A DNA stretch of 50,792 nucleotides from positions 1 to 50,792 of the forward strand of contig NZ_AFPB01000178.1 in NCBI RefSeq assembly GCF_000218485.1, read 5' to 3'. Positions within the stretch are counted from its first letter, which is position 1. Each line of letters begins with the position of its first letter. Position numbers and translations under genes: made by a program. This stretch comes from Aquimarina agarivorans. Its GTDB lineage: Bacteria > Bacteroidota > Bacteroidia > Flavobacteriales > Flavobacteriaceae. This document shows, in pieces, positions 42,101-50,792 of the stretch. The notes below the pieces were generated by a model. It ran no database searches. It was not told where the DNA came from and worked only from the letters and a program-made list of their open reading frames with translations.

Positions 42101-43495
42101 GAAATTGAAGAATTGAAAACAGTCAAGGGCGAAAATAATGAAGGGAATGAGGTGGAAGTAGTAATTTCTCGTACTTCCGAAATAAAAATCATTGATCCTA
42201 AAACTAAAATTGTATTAAGTACCAACTTAATACCTTATGGTTCCGAGCTGTTTGTACACTCTGGAGATACAATTTCAAAAGATGATACTATTTGTTCATG
42301 GGATCCTTATAATGGTGTAATTATTTCTGAATTTGCAGGAAGAATTAAATATGAAAACATTGAACAGGGAATTACATATCAAGTAGAAATTGATGAGCAA
42401 ACTGGTTTCCAGGAAAAAGTAATTTCTGAATCAAGAGATAAGAAAAAGATTCCTACCTTAATTATCATGGGTAAAGGGGACGAAGTTTTACGTTCATACA
42501 ACTTACCAGTTGGAGCACACTTGATGATTGAGGATGGTGACAAGATTAAAGAAGGTAAAATTTTAGTAAAAATACCACGTAAGTCATCTAAAGCAGGTGA
42601 TATTACAGGGGGTCTACCCCGTGTAACTGAATTATTTGAAGCACGTAATCCATCAAACCCAGCGATTGTTTCGGAAATAGATGGTGTTGTTTCATTTGGT
42701 AAAATTAAGCGTGGTAACCGTGAGATTATTGTTGAATCTCGTTTGGGGGATATTAAAAAGTACCTTGTTAAATTGTCAAATCAAATCCTTGTACAAGAGA
42801 ATGATTTTGTAAGAGCAGGAATGCCATTATCTGATGGTGCAATTTCGCCAGTTGATATTCTTAAAATTAAAGGACCTTCTGCGGTACAGCAGTACTTAGT
42901 AAATGAAGTTCAAGAAGTATATCGTTTGCAAGGGGTGAAAATTAATGATAAGCACTTTGAGGTAGTAGTACGTCAAATGATGCGTAAAGTTCAAATTCAA
43001 GATCCAGGTGATACTATTTTCCTTGAAAATCAATTAGTACATAAAATAGACTTTATTGAAGAAAATGATGCTATTTTTGGAAAGAAAGTTGTTGAAGAAG
43101 CTGGAGAGAGTGAAAACTTGAAAGCTGGACAAATTGTAACACCACGTGAATTGAGGGATGAAAATTCGATCTTACGTCGTGAGGATAAAGAGTTAGTTGT
43201 TGCGCGTGATGCTACTCCTGCAACTGCGACACCAATTTTACAGGGTATTACCAGAGCGTCGCTTCAAACAAAGTCATTTATTTCAGCAGCATCCTTCCAG
43301 GAAACTACTAAAGTATTGAATGAAGCTGCTGTAAGTGGTAAAGAAGATTACTTAGAAGGATTGAAAGAAAATGTAATTGTTGGTCATAAAATACCTGCGG
43401 GAACTGGTATGCGTCACTATGATTCTATAATTGTTGGTTCAAAAGAAGAATTAGAAAAGCGCACCAAAGAGACAGAACAATTAAATTTTAATTAA
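39194..43495 (+). CDS. rpoC: DNA-directed RNA polymerase subunit beta prime
   Basis: A 1433-residue catalytic subunit. An N-terminal zinc site ([20 protein letters not shown]) is followed by the clamp and rudder. The active-site motif [12 protein letters not shown] holds the Mg2+ aspartates 477, 479 and 481. The bridge helix and trigger loop follow ([14 protein letters not shown]). The second zinc site is [17 protein letters not shown]. No frame disruption was seen. It is followed 16 bases later by a DUF3467 gene. Confidence 0.98.
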   Translation: MARNNDKNQVKRFNKISIGLASPESILEASHGEVLKPETINYRTHKPERDGLFCERIFGPVKDYECACGKYKRIRYKGIVCDRCGVEVTEKKVRRDRVGHINLVVPVAHIWYFRSLPNKIGYLLGLPSKKLDMIIYYERYVVIQPGIAKNEEGEAVQKMDFLTEEEYLNILDSLPQENLYLDDSDSEKFIAKMGAECLIEILKRIDLDDLSYELRHKANNETSKQRKAEALKRLQVVESLRDANKNRENNPEWMIMKVIPVIPPELRPLVPLDGGRFATSDLNDLYRRVIIRNNRLKRLVEIKAPEVILRNEKRMLQESVDSLFDNTRKSSAVKTESNRPLKSLSDSLKGKQGRFRQNLLGKRVDYSARSVIVVGPELKLFECGLPKNMAAELYKPFVIRKLIERGIVKTVKSAKKIIDRKEPVVWDILENVLKGHPVLLNRAPTLHRLGIQAFQPKLIEGKAIQLHPLVCTAFNADFDGDQMAVHLPLGPEAILEAQLLMLASHNILNPANGSPVTVPSQDMVLGLYYMTKARKSTPELKIKGEGLTFYSAEEVTIAYNEKKLDINAVIKIRTMDFNDAGELVPQIIETTTGRVLFNEKVPAAAGYINQVLTKKALRDIIGDILKVTSVPETADFLDEIKGLGYGFAFRGGLSFSLGDIIIPAEKQGMIDAANAQVDGIIGNYNMGLITNNERYNQVIDIWTSTNSQLTELSMKRISEDQQGFNSVYMMLDSGARGSKEQIRQLTGMRGLMAKPKKSADGGGAIIENPIISNFKEGLSILEYFISTHGARKGLADTALKTADAGYLTRRLVDVSQDVIINQTDCGTLRGVEVAALKKNEEIIESLGARILGRTALNDVINPLTQEVLVEAGEEINDEQVELISAAPIETVEVRSALTCEAKKGICKKCYGRNLATNKTVQLGEAVGVVAAQSIGEPGTQLTLRTFHVGGIAGNISEDNSLKARFPGVVEIEELKTVKGENNEGNEVEVVISRTSEIKIIDPKTKIVLSTNLIPYGSELFVHSGDTISKDDTICSWDPYNGVIISEFAGRIKYENIEQGITYQVEIDEQTGFQEKVISESRDKKKIPTLIIMGKGDEVLRSYNLPVGAHLMIEDGDKIKEGKILVKIPRKSSKAGDITGGLPRVTELFEARNPSNPAIVSEIDGVVSFGKIKRGNREIIVESRLGDIKKYLVKLSNQILVQENDFVRAGMPLSDGAISPVDILKIKGPSAVQQYLVNEVQEVYRLQGVKINDKHFEVVVRQMMRKVQIQDPGDTIFLENQLVHKIDFIEENDAIFGKKVVEEAGESENLKAGQIVTPRELRDENSILRREDKELVVARDATPATATPILQGITRASLQTKSFISAASFQETTKVLNEAAVSGKEDYLEGLKENVIVGHKIPAGTGMRHYDSIIVGSKEELEKRTKETEQLNFN

Positions 43496-43511
43496 TTAGA
43501 TAGTACAAAGA

Positions 43512-43826
43512 ATGGCAGAACACAAAAAAGACAATGCGCAAAGCATTAATATAGAAATTGATGAAAAAATTGCTGAGGGTATTTATAGTAATTTAGCAAT
43601 AATCAATCATTCATTATCGGAGTTTGTTGTCGATTTTATAAATGTGATGCCAGGTAATCCTAAAAGTAAAGTAAAGAGCAGGATAATTTTAACGCCTCAG
43701 CATGCGAAACGTTTGGTAAAAGCATTAAATGACAATGTAAAGTGTTTCGAAAATGAACATGGCGAAATTAAAGATTATGATAAAGCTTCCATTCCTTTAA
43801 ATTTTGGGCCTACTGGTCAAGCATAA
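43512..43826 (+). CDS. DUF3467 domain protein
   Basis: A 104-residue protein of the DUF3467 family: IEIDEKIAEGIYSNLAIINHS, EFVVDFINVMPGNPKSKVKSRIILTPQHAKRLVKAL, and a C-terminal IPLNFGPTGQA. It directly follows rpoC and shares its terminator, so it is made with RNA polymerase. Linkage of this family to rpoC is frequent in Bacteroidota. Its function is not established; a role near transcription is only a guess from position. Confidence 0.9.
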   Translation: MAEHKKDNAQSINIEIDEKIAEGIYSNLAIINHSLSEFVVDFINVMPGNPKSKVKSRIILTPQHAKRLVKALNDNVKCFENEHGEIKDYDKASIPLNFGPTGQA

Positions 43827-43844
43827 CTTTTGTCATTAATTTAT

Positions 43845-43880
43845 AAAAAAATCCCTTTGAATATTCAAAGGGATTTTTTT
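43845..43880. terminator. Bidirectional terminator between DUF3467 and prfC
   Basis: A perfect inverted repeat aaaaaatccctttga/tcaaagggatttttt with an AT loop, having an A-run on the left and a T-run on the right. It can end transcripts from both strands. Confidence 0.9.
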
Positions 43881-44033
43881 ATAAATTAAATATATTAAGA
43901 ATAGCTATTACATAGTTTTTAATTATACCGTTGTTAAATTTTGTTGTTTTAAAGCCTTATTTTAGCTTGATTCATAATTAATACAAGAATTTGCATAGAA
44001 TTAATAAATTAAGCTATAACAGTAGCTTAAAAT

Positions 44034-45627
44034 CTAAAATTCAGAAGTAAAATGGAATTTTAAGGTTTTAAACTTGTTTTGTGTCATTTGAAGACTAAAA
44101 TGTGAATCGGATAAAAATACCAGTTGATTTCTTTTATCTTTGGCTAAAAATTTGCTTTTAACGCGTTTAAATTCTTTAAATTCTTCGCTCTTTTCATCTT
44201 CGGGTTCTATCCAGCCAAGCTTTGTGAACGTTTAGGTTTTCATAACTACATTTGGCGCCATATTCGTGTTCTAACCTATATTGAATCACTTCATATTGCA
44301 GCGCACCAACCGTTCCAATGACCTTTCTCCCATTTAAATCAAGGGTAAATAACTGAGCCACTCCTTCGTCCATTAACTGGTCAATCCCTTTGGCTAGTTG
44401 TTTGGATTTCATAGGGTCGGCATTGTTTATATATCTAAAATGTTCAGGTGAAAAACTAGGGATGCCTTTGTAATTCATTAATTCGCCAGCAGTAAGTGTG
44501 TCCCCTATTTTAAAGTTACCAGTATCATGCAAACCAACAATATCACCTGGATATGAAATATCTACAATTTCCTTTTTTTCTGCAAAAAAGGCATTAGGAC
44601 TAGAGAATTTTAATTTTTTACCTAATCGAGTGTGTAAATAAGGAGTGTTTCGTTCAAAGGTTCCAGAAACAATCTTTATAAAAGCTAAACGATCTCGGTG
44701 CTTAGGATCCATATTTGCATGAATTTTAAAAACAAAACCTGTGAATTTTTTTTCCGTAGGAAAAACCTCTCTGATGTCGCTTTCTTTGGGTCTCGGCATA
44801 GGAGCTATATCAACAAAACAGTCTAGTAATTCACGTACTCCAAAGTTGTTTAAAGCTGATCCAAAAAATACAGGTTGTAGATCTCCATTTTGATATTCAG
44901 TTTTATCAAATTCAGGATAAATACCAGTAGTTAACTCTATTTCTTCACGTAAAGTATTGGCACTTATTTCGCCAACTAATTGATCTAGTTTGTTGCTTTC
45001 AAGGTCTTCAATTTCAATGGTATCCAAAATATTTTTCGAGGATTCGTCGCTAAATAAGTTGACATTCTTCTCCCATATATTATAAATTCCTTTAAAATCG
45101 TAACCCATGCCAATAGGAAAACTAAGCGGAGTTACTCGTAAACCTAGTTTTTGTTCTACTTCATCAAGTAAATCAAAGGCATCTTTTCCTTCCCTATCCA
45201 TTTTATTTATAAAAACAATCATCGGAATTTTACGCATTCTACAAACTGATACTAATTTTTCAGTCTGTTCCTCAACTCCTTTAGCGACATCGATAACTAC
45301 AATAACACTATCAACAGCGGTAAGGGTTCTAAAAGTGTCTTCGGCAAAATCTTTATGCCCAGGAGTATCTAATATGTTTATTTTTATGTCTTTATATTCA
45401 AAAGCTAAAACAGAAGTAGCTACGGAAATTCCACGTTGTCTTTCTATTTCCATAAAGTCACTAGTAGCGCCTTTTTTTATTTTATTAGATTTCACAGCGC
45501 CTGCTTCTTGTATAGCTCCTCCAAAGAGTAATAGTTTTTCAGTAAGTGTTGTTTTTCCCGCATCAGGGTGAGAAACAATGCCAAAGGTACGTCTTCGTTT
45601 AATTTCTTCTTCAAAGGATAATTTCAT
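44034..45627 (-). pseudogene. prfC: Peptide chain release factor 3, frameshifted near the C-terminus
   Basis: RF3 is a GTPase that recycles RF1/RF2 after peptide release. G1 is [15 protein letters not shown], switch I RGIS, G3 DTPGHKDF and G4 NKMDREG. Domains II and III are recognisable ([33 protein letters not shown]). Reading stops at 44194 after 477 residues. One extra base at about 44215 (GGCTGG instead of the expected GCTGG) causes this. Dropping it gives [20 protein letters not shown] and runs on to a stop at 44034. The protein would then be about 530 residues, the normal RF3 length, ending HFTSEF. As written, about 55 C-terminal residues are lost. The gene is single and divergent from the adhesin gene. 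Confidence 0.9.
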
Positions 45628-45852
45628 AAGTTTTTAGTAAAAATATGAAGCAAAATTGGTTGTTAATTAGTTAAAAAACAATTTAATTTAATATTTTTTA
45701 AGCATTTAAACGAATATATAGGTTTTTTGTCGAAAAAAAATAGAGTGTTTCATTTTTTTTTATTTAACAATATTTTTTGTATTTACTTTGATAAAAATTA
45801 GGTTTTTTACTTTTTTTTAATAAGTGATTGATACACAGCAAATTGAAATTAT
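45628..45852. other. Divergent intergenic region, prfC and adhesin
   Basis: 225 bases, strongly AT-rich with long T and A runs. It must contain both promoters. I could not choose a convincing TAnnTTTG box for either direction. Confidence 0.5.
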
Positions 45853-48800
45853 ATGAAGATTTTTACTAGCACAATAAGTAGTTTAAAATTAACATCTACA
45901 CTTTTTTTAGTATTGTTTTCTGTTTCATTTGGACTTTTGGGTCAAACGGCAGTAGAGTCAATAAGACTTAACAGTATAACTCCAACAAATACAAATTCGT
46001 ATTCAGTAACTGGAGAAAATGATACAACTCCAGTGCCAAATACGCAAAATTATCAATGGGGACAGGGTGCAGACCTTCAAATTGAAGGAGTAACAGTAGG
46101 TGGCGCTTTTTATAGGTCAGACCTTTCTAGAAAAATTAATGCTGTTATTGTTAGGGTTGATAATGCTAATGCCGTAGGAGATTTATGTAGTGTGGTGGCA
46201 CAGACTATTACAGATGATTATACATTTGCAGGTAGTTTTCCAGGTACAATTGATAATCCTAGTACGCTCATTGATGAGTCAGATCCAGCTAATTGTTCGT
46301 TAGTTGAAGCGCTGACAAGCCCTTTTATAAACAGGGGAGCAAATGATTTATTTCGAAATGTTTTTTCAACAGCCAATAATATTGAGCGTGTTGATGTTAT
46401 TTATGAAAATATAATCACCACAACTTCATCAGATTTAGATAATATTGGTTTTATAGTTAGTGAGAAAGACGCTAATAGTCCGTTAAAAGTTGCGGGAGTA
46501 AGAGGGATTTCATCAGCTGGAGTTATTACAGATTATTATCCGCTCCAAAGCATTGTGTCAACTGATTACGGAACTACATTAGATGTCACAGGTGATGGGC
46601 CTTCTGATGTCGATGGGGATTTGAGTTTCTCATTAGCTTGGGCCATTGATAGAGATGACGTAACATTACCCAATACAAATCCAACTAACAGGCCTGAAAG
46701 AATTGATGGAGGAGTTTCTAAAATAGGAGTATCCTTTATCTCATTGAGAGATTTAGGCTTAACTGTTGGGGATCAGCTTTTGGGAGTTTCATTTTTTGGA
46801 AATGATATAACATCGACAAATACATTAACAGATCCAACAACATTTCCACAAGATACTAATGCTGGTGGCGCAGATATTTTGGGTGGTTTAGGAGTGTTGG
46901 TAACTAATCAAGCAATTGTTACGGGTCTTGTGTATGAAGATACAAATGCCAATGGGACACAGGATGGAAGTGAAATTGGAATCGGTGGAGTAGGTGTTGT
47001 AGTAACAGATTCATCAGGAATTGAATATCTAGCAATTACAGAAAGTGATGGATCATGGTCTACTTTTGTTAACGTACCAGGAGATGTAGATGTAGAAATC
47101 TCGTTGTCAGATCCAGCTTTGATAGCTCAGTTAACCAATCCCGCTCAAACAGAAGGCATAAATCCAAGAACAATCACTAATGGTGCGATTTTAGGAAATT
47201 CAACTAATGTAGGTAGTGATGGATTTGTGTCTGTTAGTGTGTTGAATGTGACAAGTGATAATACGTTAGAGGGAGAGGCGTTGAGTCATATTGTGACTTT
47301 AAATAATAGTGCAACAGTAACTGTTGAAGTTGAATTTTTATTAACGGACGGTACGGCTACATCTCCTTTGGATTATAGTGTCATTCCTGTTTTTACTAAT
47401 GGGGTAGTTTTAAATGCTACGGGGGATAAGCTAATTATTCCTCCAGGGCTGAGTGAGTTTACTATTTCGTTGACTACCGAATTAGATACTGTTACTGAAG
47501 CAGCACATGCATACAGCATTAATGTAGGTGGGCAAATAGCTACTGGTACAATCAATGATAATTTAGATAGTGATCTTGATGGTGTGGCAGATTTTGTGGA
47601 TTTAGATGATGATAATGATGGAATATTAGATGAGCTAGAGTGTCCTACATTAGGTAGGTTGGAAGATGGAACGCTAATAAGTATTATTGTTAGAGAAGGT
47701 TTTGAAACAGCTACTGCAATAAATACTCCAACCCAAACATTAGATAATCCATCTAATAATCATGAAAGTAATTTTGCATTTGCAGCTCCTTTAACAAGAG
47801 TGCGTACGCCTGATTTTATTGCTAACGCAAATGCTAGTCCTTGGTATCAATTGGATGAAGGAGATTCTTTTGGAAATATTCAGGCAACAAGTAATAATGT
47901 GACATCAACGACTGAGAATGACGGATTAGCCATTGTATATACCGCTGTTGAAATGGCAGCGTTTGGTTTTCAAACGGGAGATTTAATATATATACAGTTT
48001 GATTATTCTGAAGGAAGAAATTATAGCACTGATCCTGGGGGTAGGCCTTCAGATGCGGATACAAATATAGCCATTTGGTTTGGAAACAATACTTTCAGTT
48101 TTGGGGCTGGTGTTAATGCACCAAATGATAGTGTAGTGCCAGGGGCATGGAGTCCAAGTGGTACTATAGATGATAATACAGCTACTCCTAGGGATGTGAT
48201 GAATATTAATACATGGGATACCTATGGGGCGTCATTTACGTATACGGGTGGAGATATTCATTTGGCTTTAATGGCAAGAGTAGGGACTATTAATAGCGGT
48301 TCTGAAAATTTATATATAGATAATATAATAATTGGTAGTGATAGATTAGGTATTAATGATATTAATGGGGATGCAATACCAAATTGTTTAAGTGTTGATT
48401 CTGACAATGACAATTGTAATGATGTTTTAGAATCTGGAGGTGTAGATCCAAATAATGACGGTATTTTAGGAGATTTGCCATTAGTTGTAGATAATTTAGG
48501 GAGAGTAACTGGGGCAGCACCAACAACCGGAGGATATAATGGCGTTAATGGAAATGAAATTATTGCTACAGAAGCATCAGTTGTTACGGCTCCCTCAAAT
48601 GTAAGTGTAGCCCCAGGAGGCAGTGCAAGTTTTGAAATTGTAGTAAACGCTATAAATACGACTACTTTTGCAGGAGGAGTGCCGGATTTTAATGTTCCAC
48701 CAGGAATTGATTCTTCATCTAATTTAGAATACCAGTGGCAAGAAAATGGAGCGGACCTTTCTAACGGAGGAGTATATTCGGGAGTTGATTTGGCTACTCT

Positions 48801-50792
48801 TACTATTTCCGATGTTACTGGATTAGATGGCAACATATATACGGTAATTGTAACTCATGCGGATAATGCTTGTTTTTTAGAATCAAGAGATGCTACACTT
48901 ACTGAGCAAGCAAGCATATCAATAAGTGATGCAGTAAGCTTAGAAGGGAATGATCTGGCTTTTTTAGTAACATTAAGTGAACCAAGTGCAAATGATATTT
49001 CGATAGTATACACAACTAATGATGGTACGGCAACATTAGGGAATAATGATTATACAGATAACGATGGTACACTGGTAATCCCAGCGGGAGTAACATTTGG
49101 GATTATACCAGTTGTTACAACATTAGACACTGTTAATGAAGCTGATGAAAATATTACATTAAGTTTAGTAAGTACAACCGAGGGAGCTATTATTGATAGT
49201 GAGGCATTAGGAGTGATTACTGATAATACAGATGTTGATAATGATGGGGTAGCAGATATTGTGGATGTAGATGATGATAATGATGGGATTTTAGATACTA
49301 TTGAATTGGGAGCAGGTTGTTCTTCTGCGGATAATGTTTTGGATTGGGAACAAGTGCCAACTATATCTAATTCGTTTACTCAATTGGCTAATGGAGTTAA
49401 TTTTACAATAACCACTAGCAATAATAGAGCAGGAAACCCAAGAACACTTTCTGTTGAGCCTGCCCGTGAAATAAAAGGGGATGTATCTGGCGATCAAGTT
49501 GTTTTTGAATCTAGAATAGATAATGTATTTAATGGTGCCAATGCCAGCACTGTTGTAAATATTGATATAGCTATGGATGTTCCTGTAGCTAATATTAATT
49601 TTTCTATTGGAGATTTGGATGTTTCAGATTACATTATTATTTCAGGTCAAGATATTGAAGGACGAGCTATTTTTCCAGTTGCGTCTTCTGTTTTAGGTGT
49701 AACTCCAACATGGGTTTTTTATGATACGGCTTCTGTAAACAATCCTTTTCCAGGAGAAAGAGTGTATACAGGTGGCGGATTGAATAATGTAGCTTCTGAT
49801 TCTACAGTTAACTTCGACTTTGGACAACAATTAATTCAAAGTATTACCATAAGAACTGGATTTTTAGATTTAGATGGGTTTTATGATGTTCCAGATACTG
49901 ATGTAAGATTAAGCGGACTTCCGCAGGTAGGATCTGTAATTTATATTGGTGATATATTCTTTTGTACGCCAACAGATACTGATGGAGATAATTTACCAAA
50001 TACTATTGATTTAGATTCTGATAATGACACATGTAATGATGTTGTGGAATCTGGAGGTGTTGATGCAAATAACGACGGAGTTCTTGATGGAGATGGATTT
50101 AATAATCAAGGACAAGTTACCACTGCGGATGTTATTTTAGCTACTAGTTATAATGGAGCAACCGGAAACGAAATCATAGCAACACAAACAAGTGTTTCTA
50201 CTGCACCATCAAATGTAAGTGTGGATGCAGGTGATGCAGCAAGTTTTAGTGTTGTGGCTGAAGCTATAAATACAACAACATTTGCAGCGGGAGTACCTAA
50301 TTATACAATTCCACCTGCTGTTGATGCTTCTTCTGGATTACAATATCAGTGGCAAGAAAACGGAGGAGATCTTTCTAATACAGGAGTATATAGTGGAACG
50401 AATACAGCCACTTTAAGTATTTCTGATGTTACGGGTTTAAATGGGAATACCTATACAGTAATTATTACGCATGCAAATAATGTTTGTTTTAGAGAAACAA
50501 GAGATGCAGATTTAGATGTTAATGATGCTCCGGTAGGAAGTCCAGATGCGATCACGGTAGCCGAAGGCGGAACACAAACAGTATTGGATAGTGGAGCAAC
50601 GACTTTACAAGCGAATGATACGGATTCCGAAGATGGTACACCAACAGGCGATGTAGTTATAGCTACTAATCCAACCAACGGAACGGTAACGGTAAATACC
50701 GACGGAACCTTTAGTTATGTACACGATGGTAGTGACACCACCACAGATAGTTTTACCTATACAGTAACAGATAGTGATGGTAGCACAAGTGC
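45853..50792 (+). CDS. Giant multidomain surface protein, Calx-beta/TSP3/Ig repeats, 3' end beyond window
   Basis: More than 1646 residues, incomplete at the window end. A signal peptide (residues 1-31, ending FGLLGQ) is followed by a roughly 320-residue unique domain. An SdrD B-like domain comes next (VYEDTNANGTQDGSEIGIGGVGVVV). A cassette follows and is present twice: Calx-beta (GTATSPLDYS; GTATLGNNDYTD), a TSP3-type calcium repeat (DLDGVADFVDLDDDNDGILD; DNDGVADIVDVDDDNDGILD), a variable domain, a DSDND-C-ND-ESGGVD motif and an Ig-like domain (EYQWQENGADLSNGGVYSG; QYQWQENGGDLSNTGVYSG). The last part is a cadherin-like/RapA-type domain (DAITVAEGGTQTVLDSG, FTYTVTDSDGS). Such proteins are adhesins exported by type IX secretion, and a C-terminal sorting domain is expected beyond the window. 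Calcium-dependent stiffening is likely from the Asp-rich repeats. Confidence 0.88.
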   Translation, partial: MKIFTSTISSLKLTSTLFLVLFSVSFGLLGQTAVESIRLNSITPTNTNSYSVTGENDTTPVPNTQNYQWGQGADLQIEGVTVGGAFYRSDLSRKINAVIVRVDNANAVGDLCSVVAQTITDDYTFAGSFPGTIDNPSTLIDESDPANCSLVEALTSPFINRGANDLFRNVFSTANNIERVDVIYENIITTTSSDLDNIGFIVSEKDANSPLKVAGVRGISSAGVITDYYPLQSIVSTDYGTTLDVTGDGPSDVDGDLSFSLAWAIDRDDVTLPNTNPTNRPERIDGGVSKIGVSFISLRDLGLTVGDQLLGVSFFGNDITSTNTLTDPTTFPQDTNAGGADILGGLGVLVTNQAIVTGLVYEDTNANGTQDGSEIGIGGVGVVVTDSSGIEYLAITESDGSWSTFVNVPGDVDVEISLSDPALIAQLTNPAQTEGINPRTITNGAILGNSTNVGSDGFVSVSVLNVTSDNTLEGEALSHIVTLNNSATVTVEVEFLLTDGTATSPLDYSVIPVFTNGVVLNATGDKLIIPPGLSEFTISLTTELDTVTEAAHAYSINVGGQIATGTINDNLDSDLDGVADFVDLDDDNDGILDELECPTLGRLEDGTLISIIVREGFETATAINTPTQTLDNPSNNHESNFAFAAPLTRVRTPDFIANANASPWYQLDEGDSFGNIQATSNNVTSTTENDGLAIVYTAVEMAAFGFQTGDLIYIQFDYSEGRNYSTDPGGRPSDADTNIAIWFGNNTFSFGAGVNAPNDSVVPGAWSPSGTIDDNTATPRDVMNINTWDTYGASFTYTGGDIHLALMARVGTINSGSENLYIDNIIIGSDRLGINDINGDAIPNCLSVDSDNDNCNDVLESGGVDPNNDGILGDLPLVVDNLGRVTGAAPTTGGYNGVNGNEIIATEASVVTAPSNVSVAPGGSASFEIVVNAINTTTFAGGVPDFNVPPGIDSSSNLEYQWQENGADLSNGGVYSGVDLATLTISDVTGLDGNIYTVIVTHADNACFLESRDATLTEQASISISDAVSLEGNDLAFLVTLSEPSANDISIVYTTNDGTATLGNNDYTDNDGTLVIPAGVTFGIIPVVTTLDTVNEADENITLSLVSTTEGAIIDSEALGVITDNTDVDNDGVADIVDVDDDNDGILDTIELGAGCSSADNVLDWEQVPTISNSFTQLANGVNFTITTSNNRAGNPRTLSVEPAREIKGDVSGDQVVFESRIDNVFNGANASTVVNIDIAMDVPVANINFSIGDLDVSDYIIISGQDIEGRAIFPVASSVLGVTPTWVFYDTASVNNPFPGERVYTGGGLNNVASDSTVNFDFGQQLIQSITIRTGFLDLDGFYDVPDTDVRLSGLPQVGSVIYIGDIFFCTPTDTDGDNLPNTIDLDSDNDTCNDVVESGGVDANNDGVLDGDGFNNQGQVTTADVILATSYNGATGNEIIATQTSVSTAPSNVSVDAGDAASFSVVAEAINTTTFAAGVPNYTIPPAVDASSGLQYQWQENGGDLSNTGVYSGTNTATLSISDVTGLNGNTYTVIITHANNVCFRETRDADLDVNDAPVGSPDAITVAEGGTQTVLDSGATTLQANDTDSEDGTPTGDVVIATNPTNGTVTVNTDGTFSYVHDGSDTTTDSFTYTVTDSDGSTS
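47230..50515 (+). repeat. Duplicated multidomain cassette inside the adhesin, offset 1617 bases
   Basis: Copy 1 spans about 47230-48905 and copy 2 about 48920-50515. The motif coding DSDND-C-ND begins at 48397 and 50014, 1617 bases apart. The flanking Calx-beta, TSP3 and Ig parts are similar, but the domain between TSP3 and DSDND differs strongly between copies. Confidence 0.85.

Noticed and set aside
1..50792. CRISPR arrays, rRNA genes, insertion sequences and metabolite riboswitches
   Set aside because: No regularly spaced repeats, rRNA signatures, transposase genes or recognisable riboswitch cores were seen while reading both strands.

Overview
The window comes from a low-GC member of the Bacteroidota, most probably a marine Flavobacteriaceae. 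Three things point there. Promoters have the Bacteroidota form, with TTTG/TTG upstream of a -7 box TAnnTTTG. Many secreted proteins carry type IX secretion or acid-rich lipoprotein signals. The order xerC - hpf - tRNA cluster - tuf - tRNA-Trp - secE - nusG - rplKAJL - rpoBC matches that family. No rRNA, CRISPR array, prophage or insertion sequence was seen.

Layout. 0.2-9.0 kb is a mixed housekeeping and hypothetical region: a three-module Cys-rich lipoprotein, a small outer membrane barrel, peptidase T, a frameshifted pyrD, a HAD phosphatase, a YjbQ protein joined to an HMG-CoA lyase, and three small cytoplasmic hypotheticals, two of which are paralogues. 9.5-16.4 kb looks like an iron/haem locus: a membrane-anchored CxxCH haem-binding protein, then DUF4856 lipoprotein, imelysin lipoprotein, a full-length homologue of vitamin K-dependent gamma-glutamyl carboxylase, and a TonB-dependent receptor. 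16.6-22.9 kb holds a lone PAS protein, a secreted multidomain GH16 polysaccharidase, a DUF2851 protein and hypotheticals. 23.1-28.1 kb holds a PspC-like protein with a K+ channel, an Na+/amino acid symporter with a ComEA-like protein, and an acyl-CoA dehydrogenase. 28.2-43.8 kb is the translation/transcription core: rpsU with a full Shine-Dalgarno, xerC, hpf, five tRNAs, tuf, secE-nusG-rplKAJL-rpoBC and a DUF3467 gene. 44.0-45.6 kb is a frameshifted prfC on the minus strand. 45.9 kb to the end is a giant surface protein that runs out of the window.

How the genes work together. In the iron locus, an outer membrane receptor, two probable surface lipoproteins and an integral membrane carboxylase homologue lie head to tail, with a Fur-like palindrome and a strong promoter in front. 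This is the best candidate here for a poorly described system: a menaquinone-rich bacterium could use a carboxylase of this type to create metal-binding gamma-carboxyglutamate on periplasmic or surface proteins. In the core region several RNA hairpins sit between cistrons (rplL/rpoB, rpoB/rpoC), and the terminator after hpf physically overlaps the promoter of the tRNA-tuf operon.

Two conserved housekeeping genes, pyrD and prfC, each contain one extra base relative to an intact frame. The pyrD break coincides with a canonical A AAA AAC slippery heptamer, so recoding, mutation and sequencing error all need to be separated. All function calls come from reading the sequence and recalled family knowledge; no database search was run.
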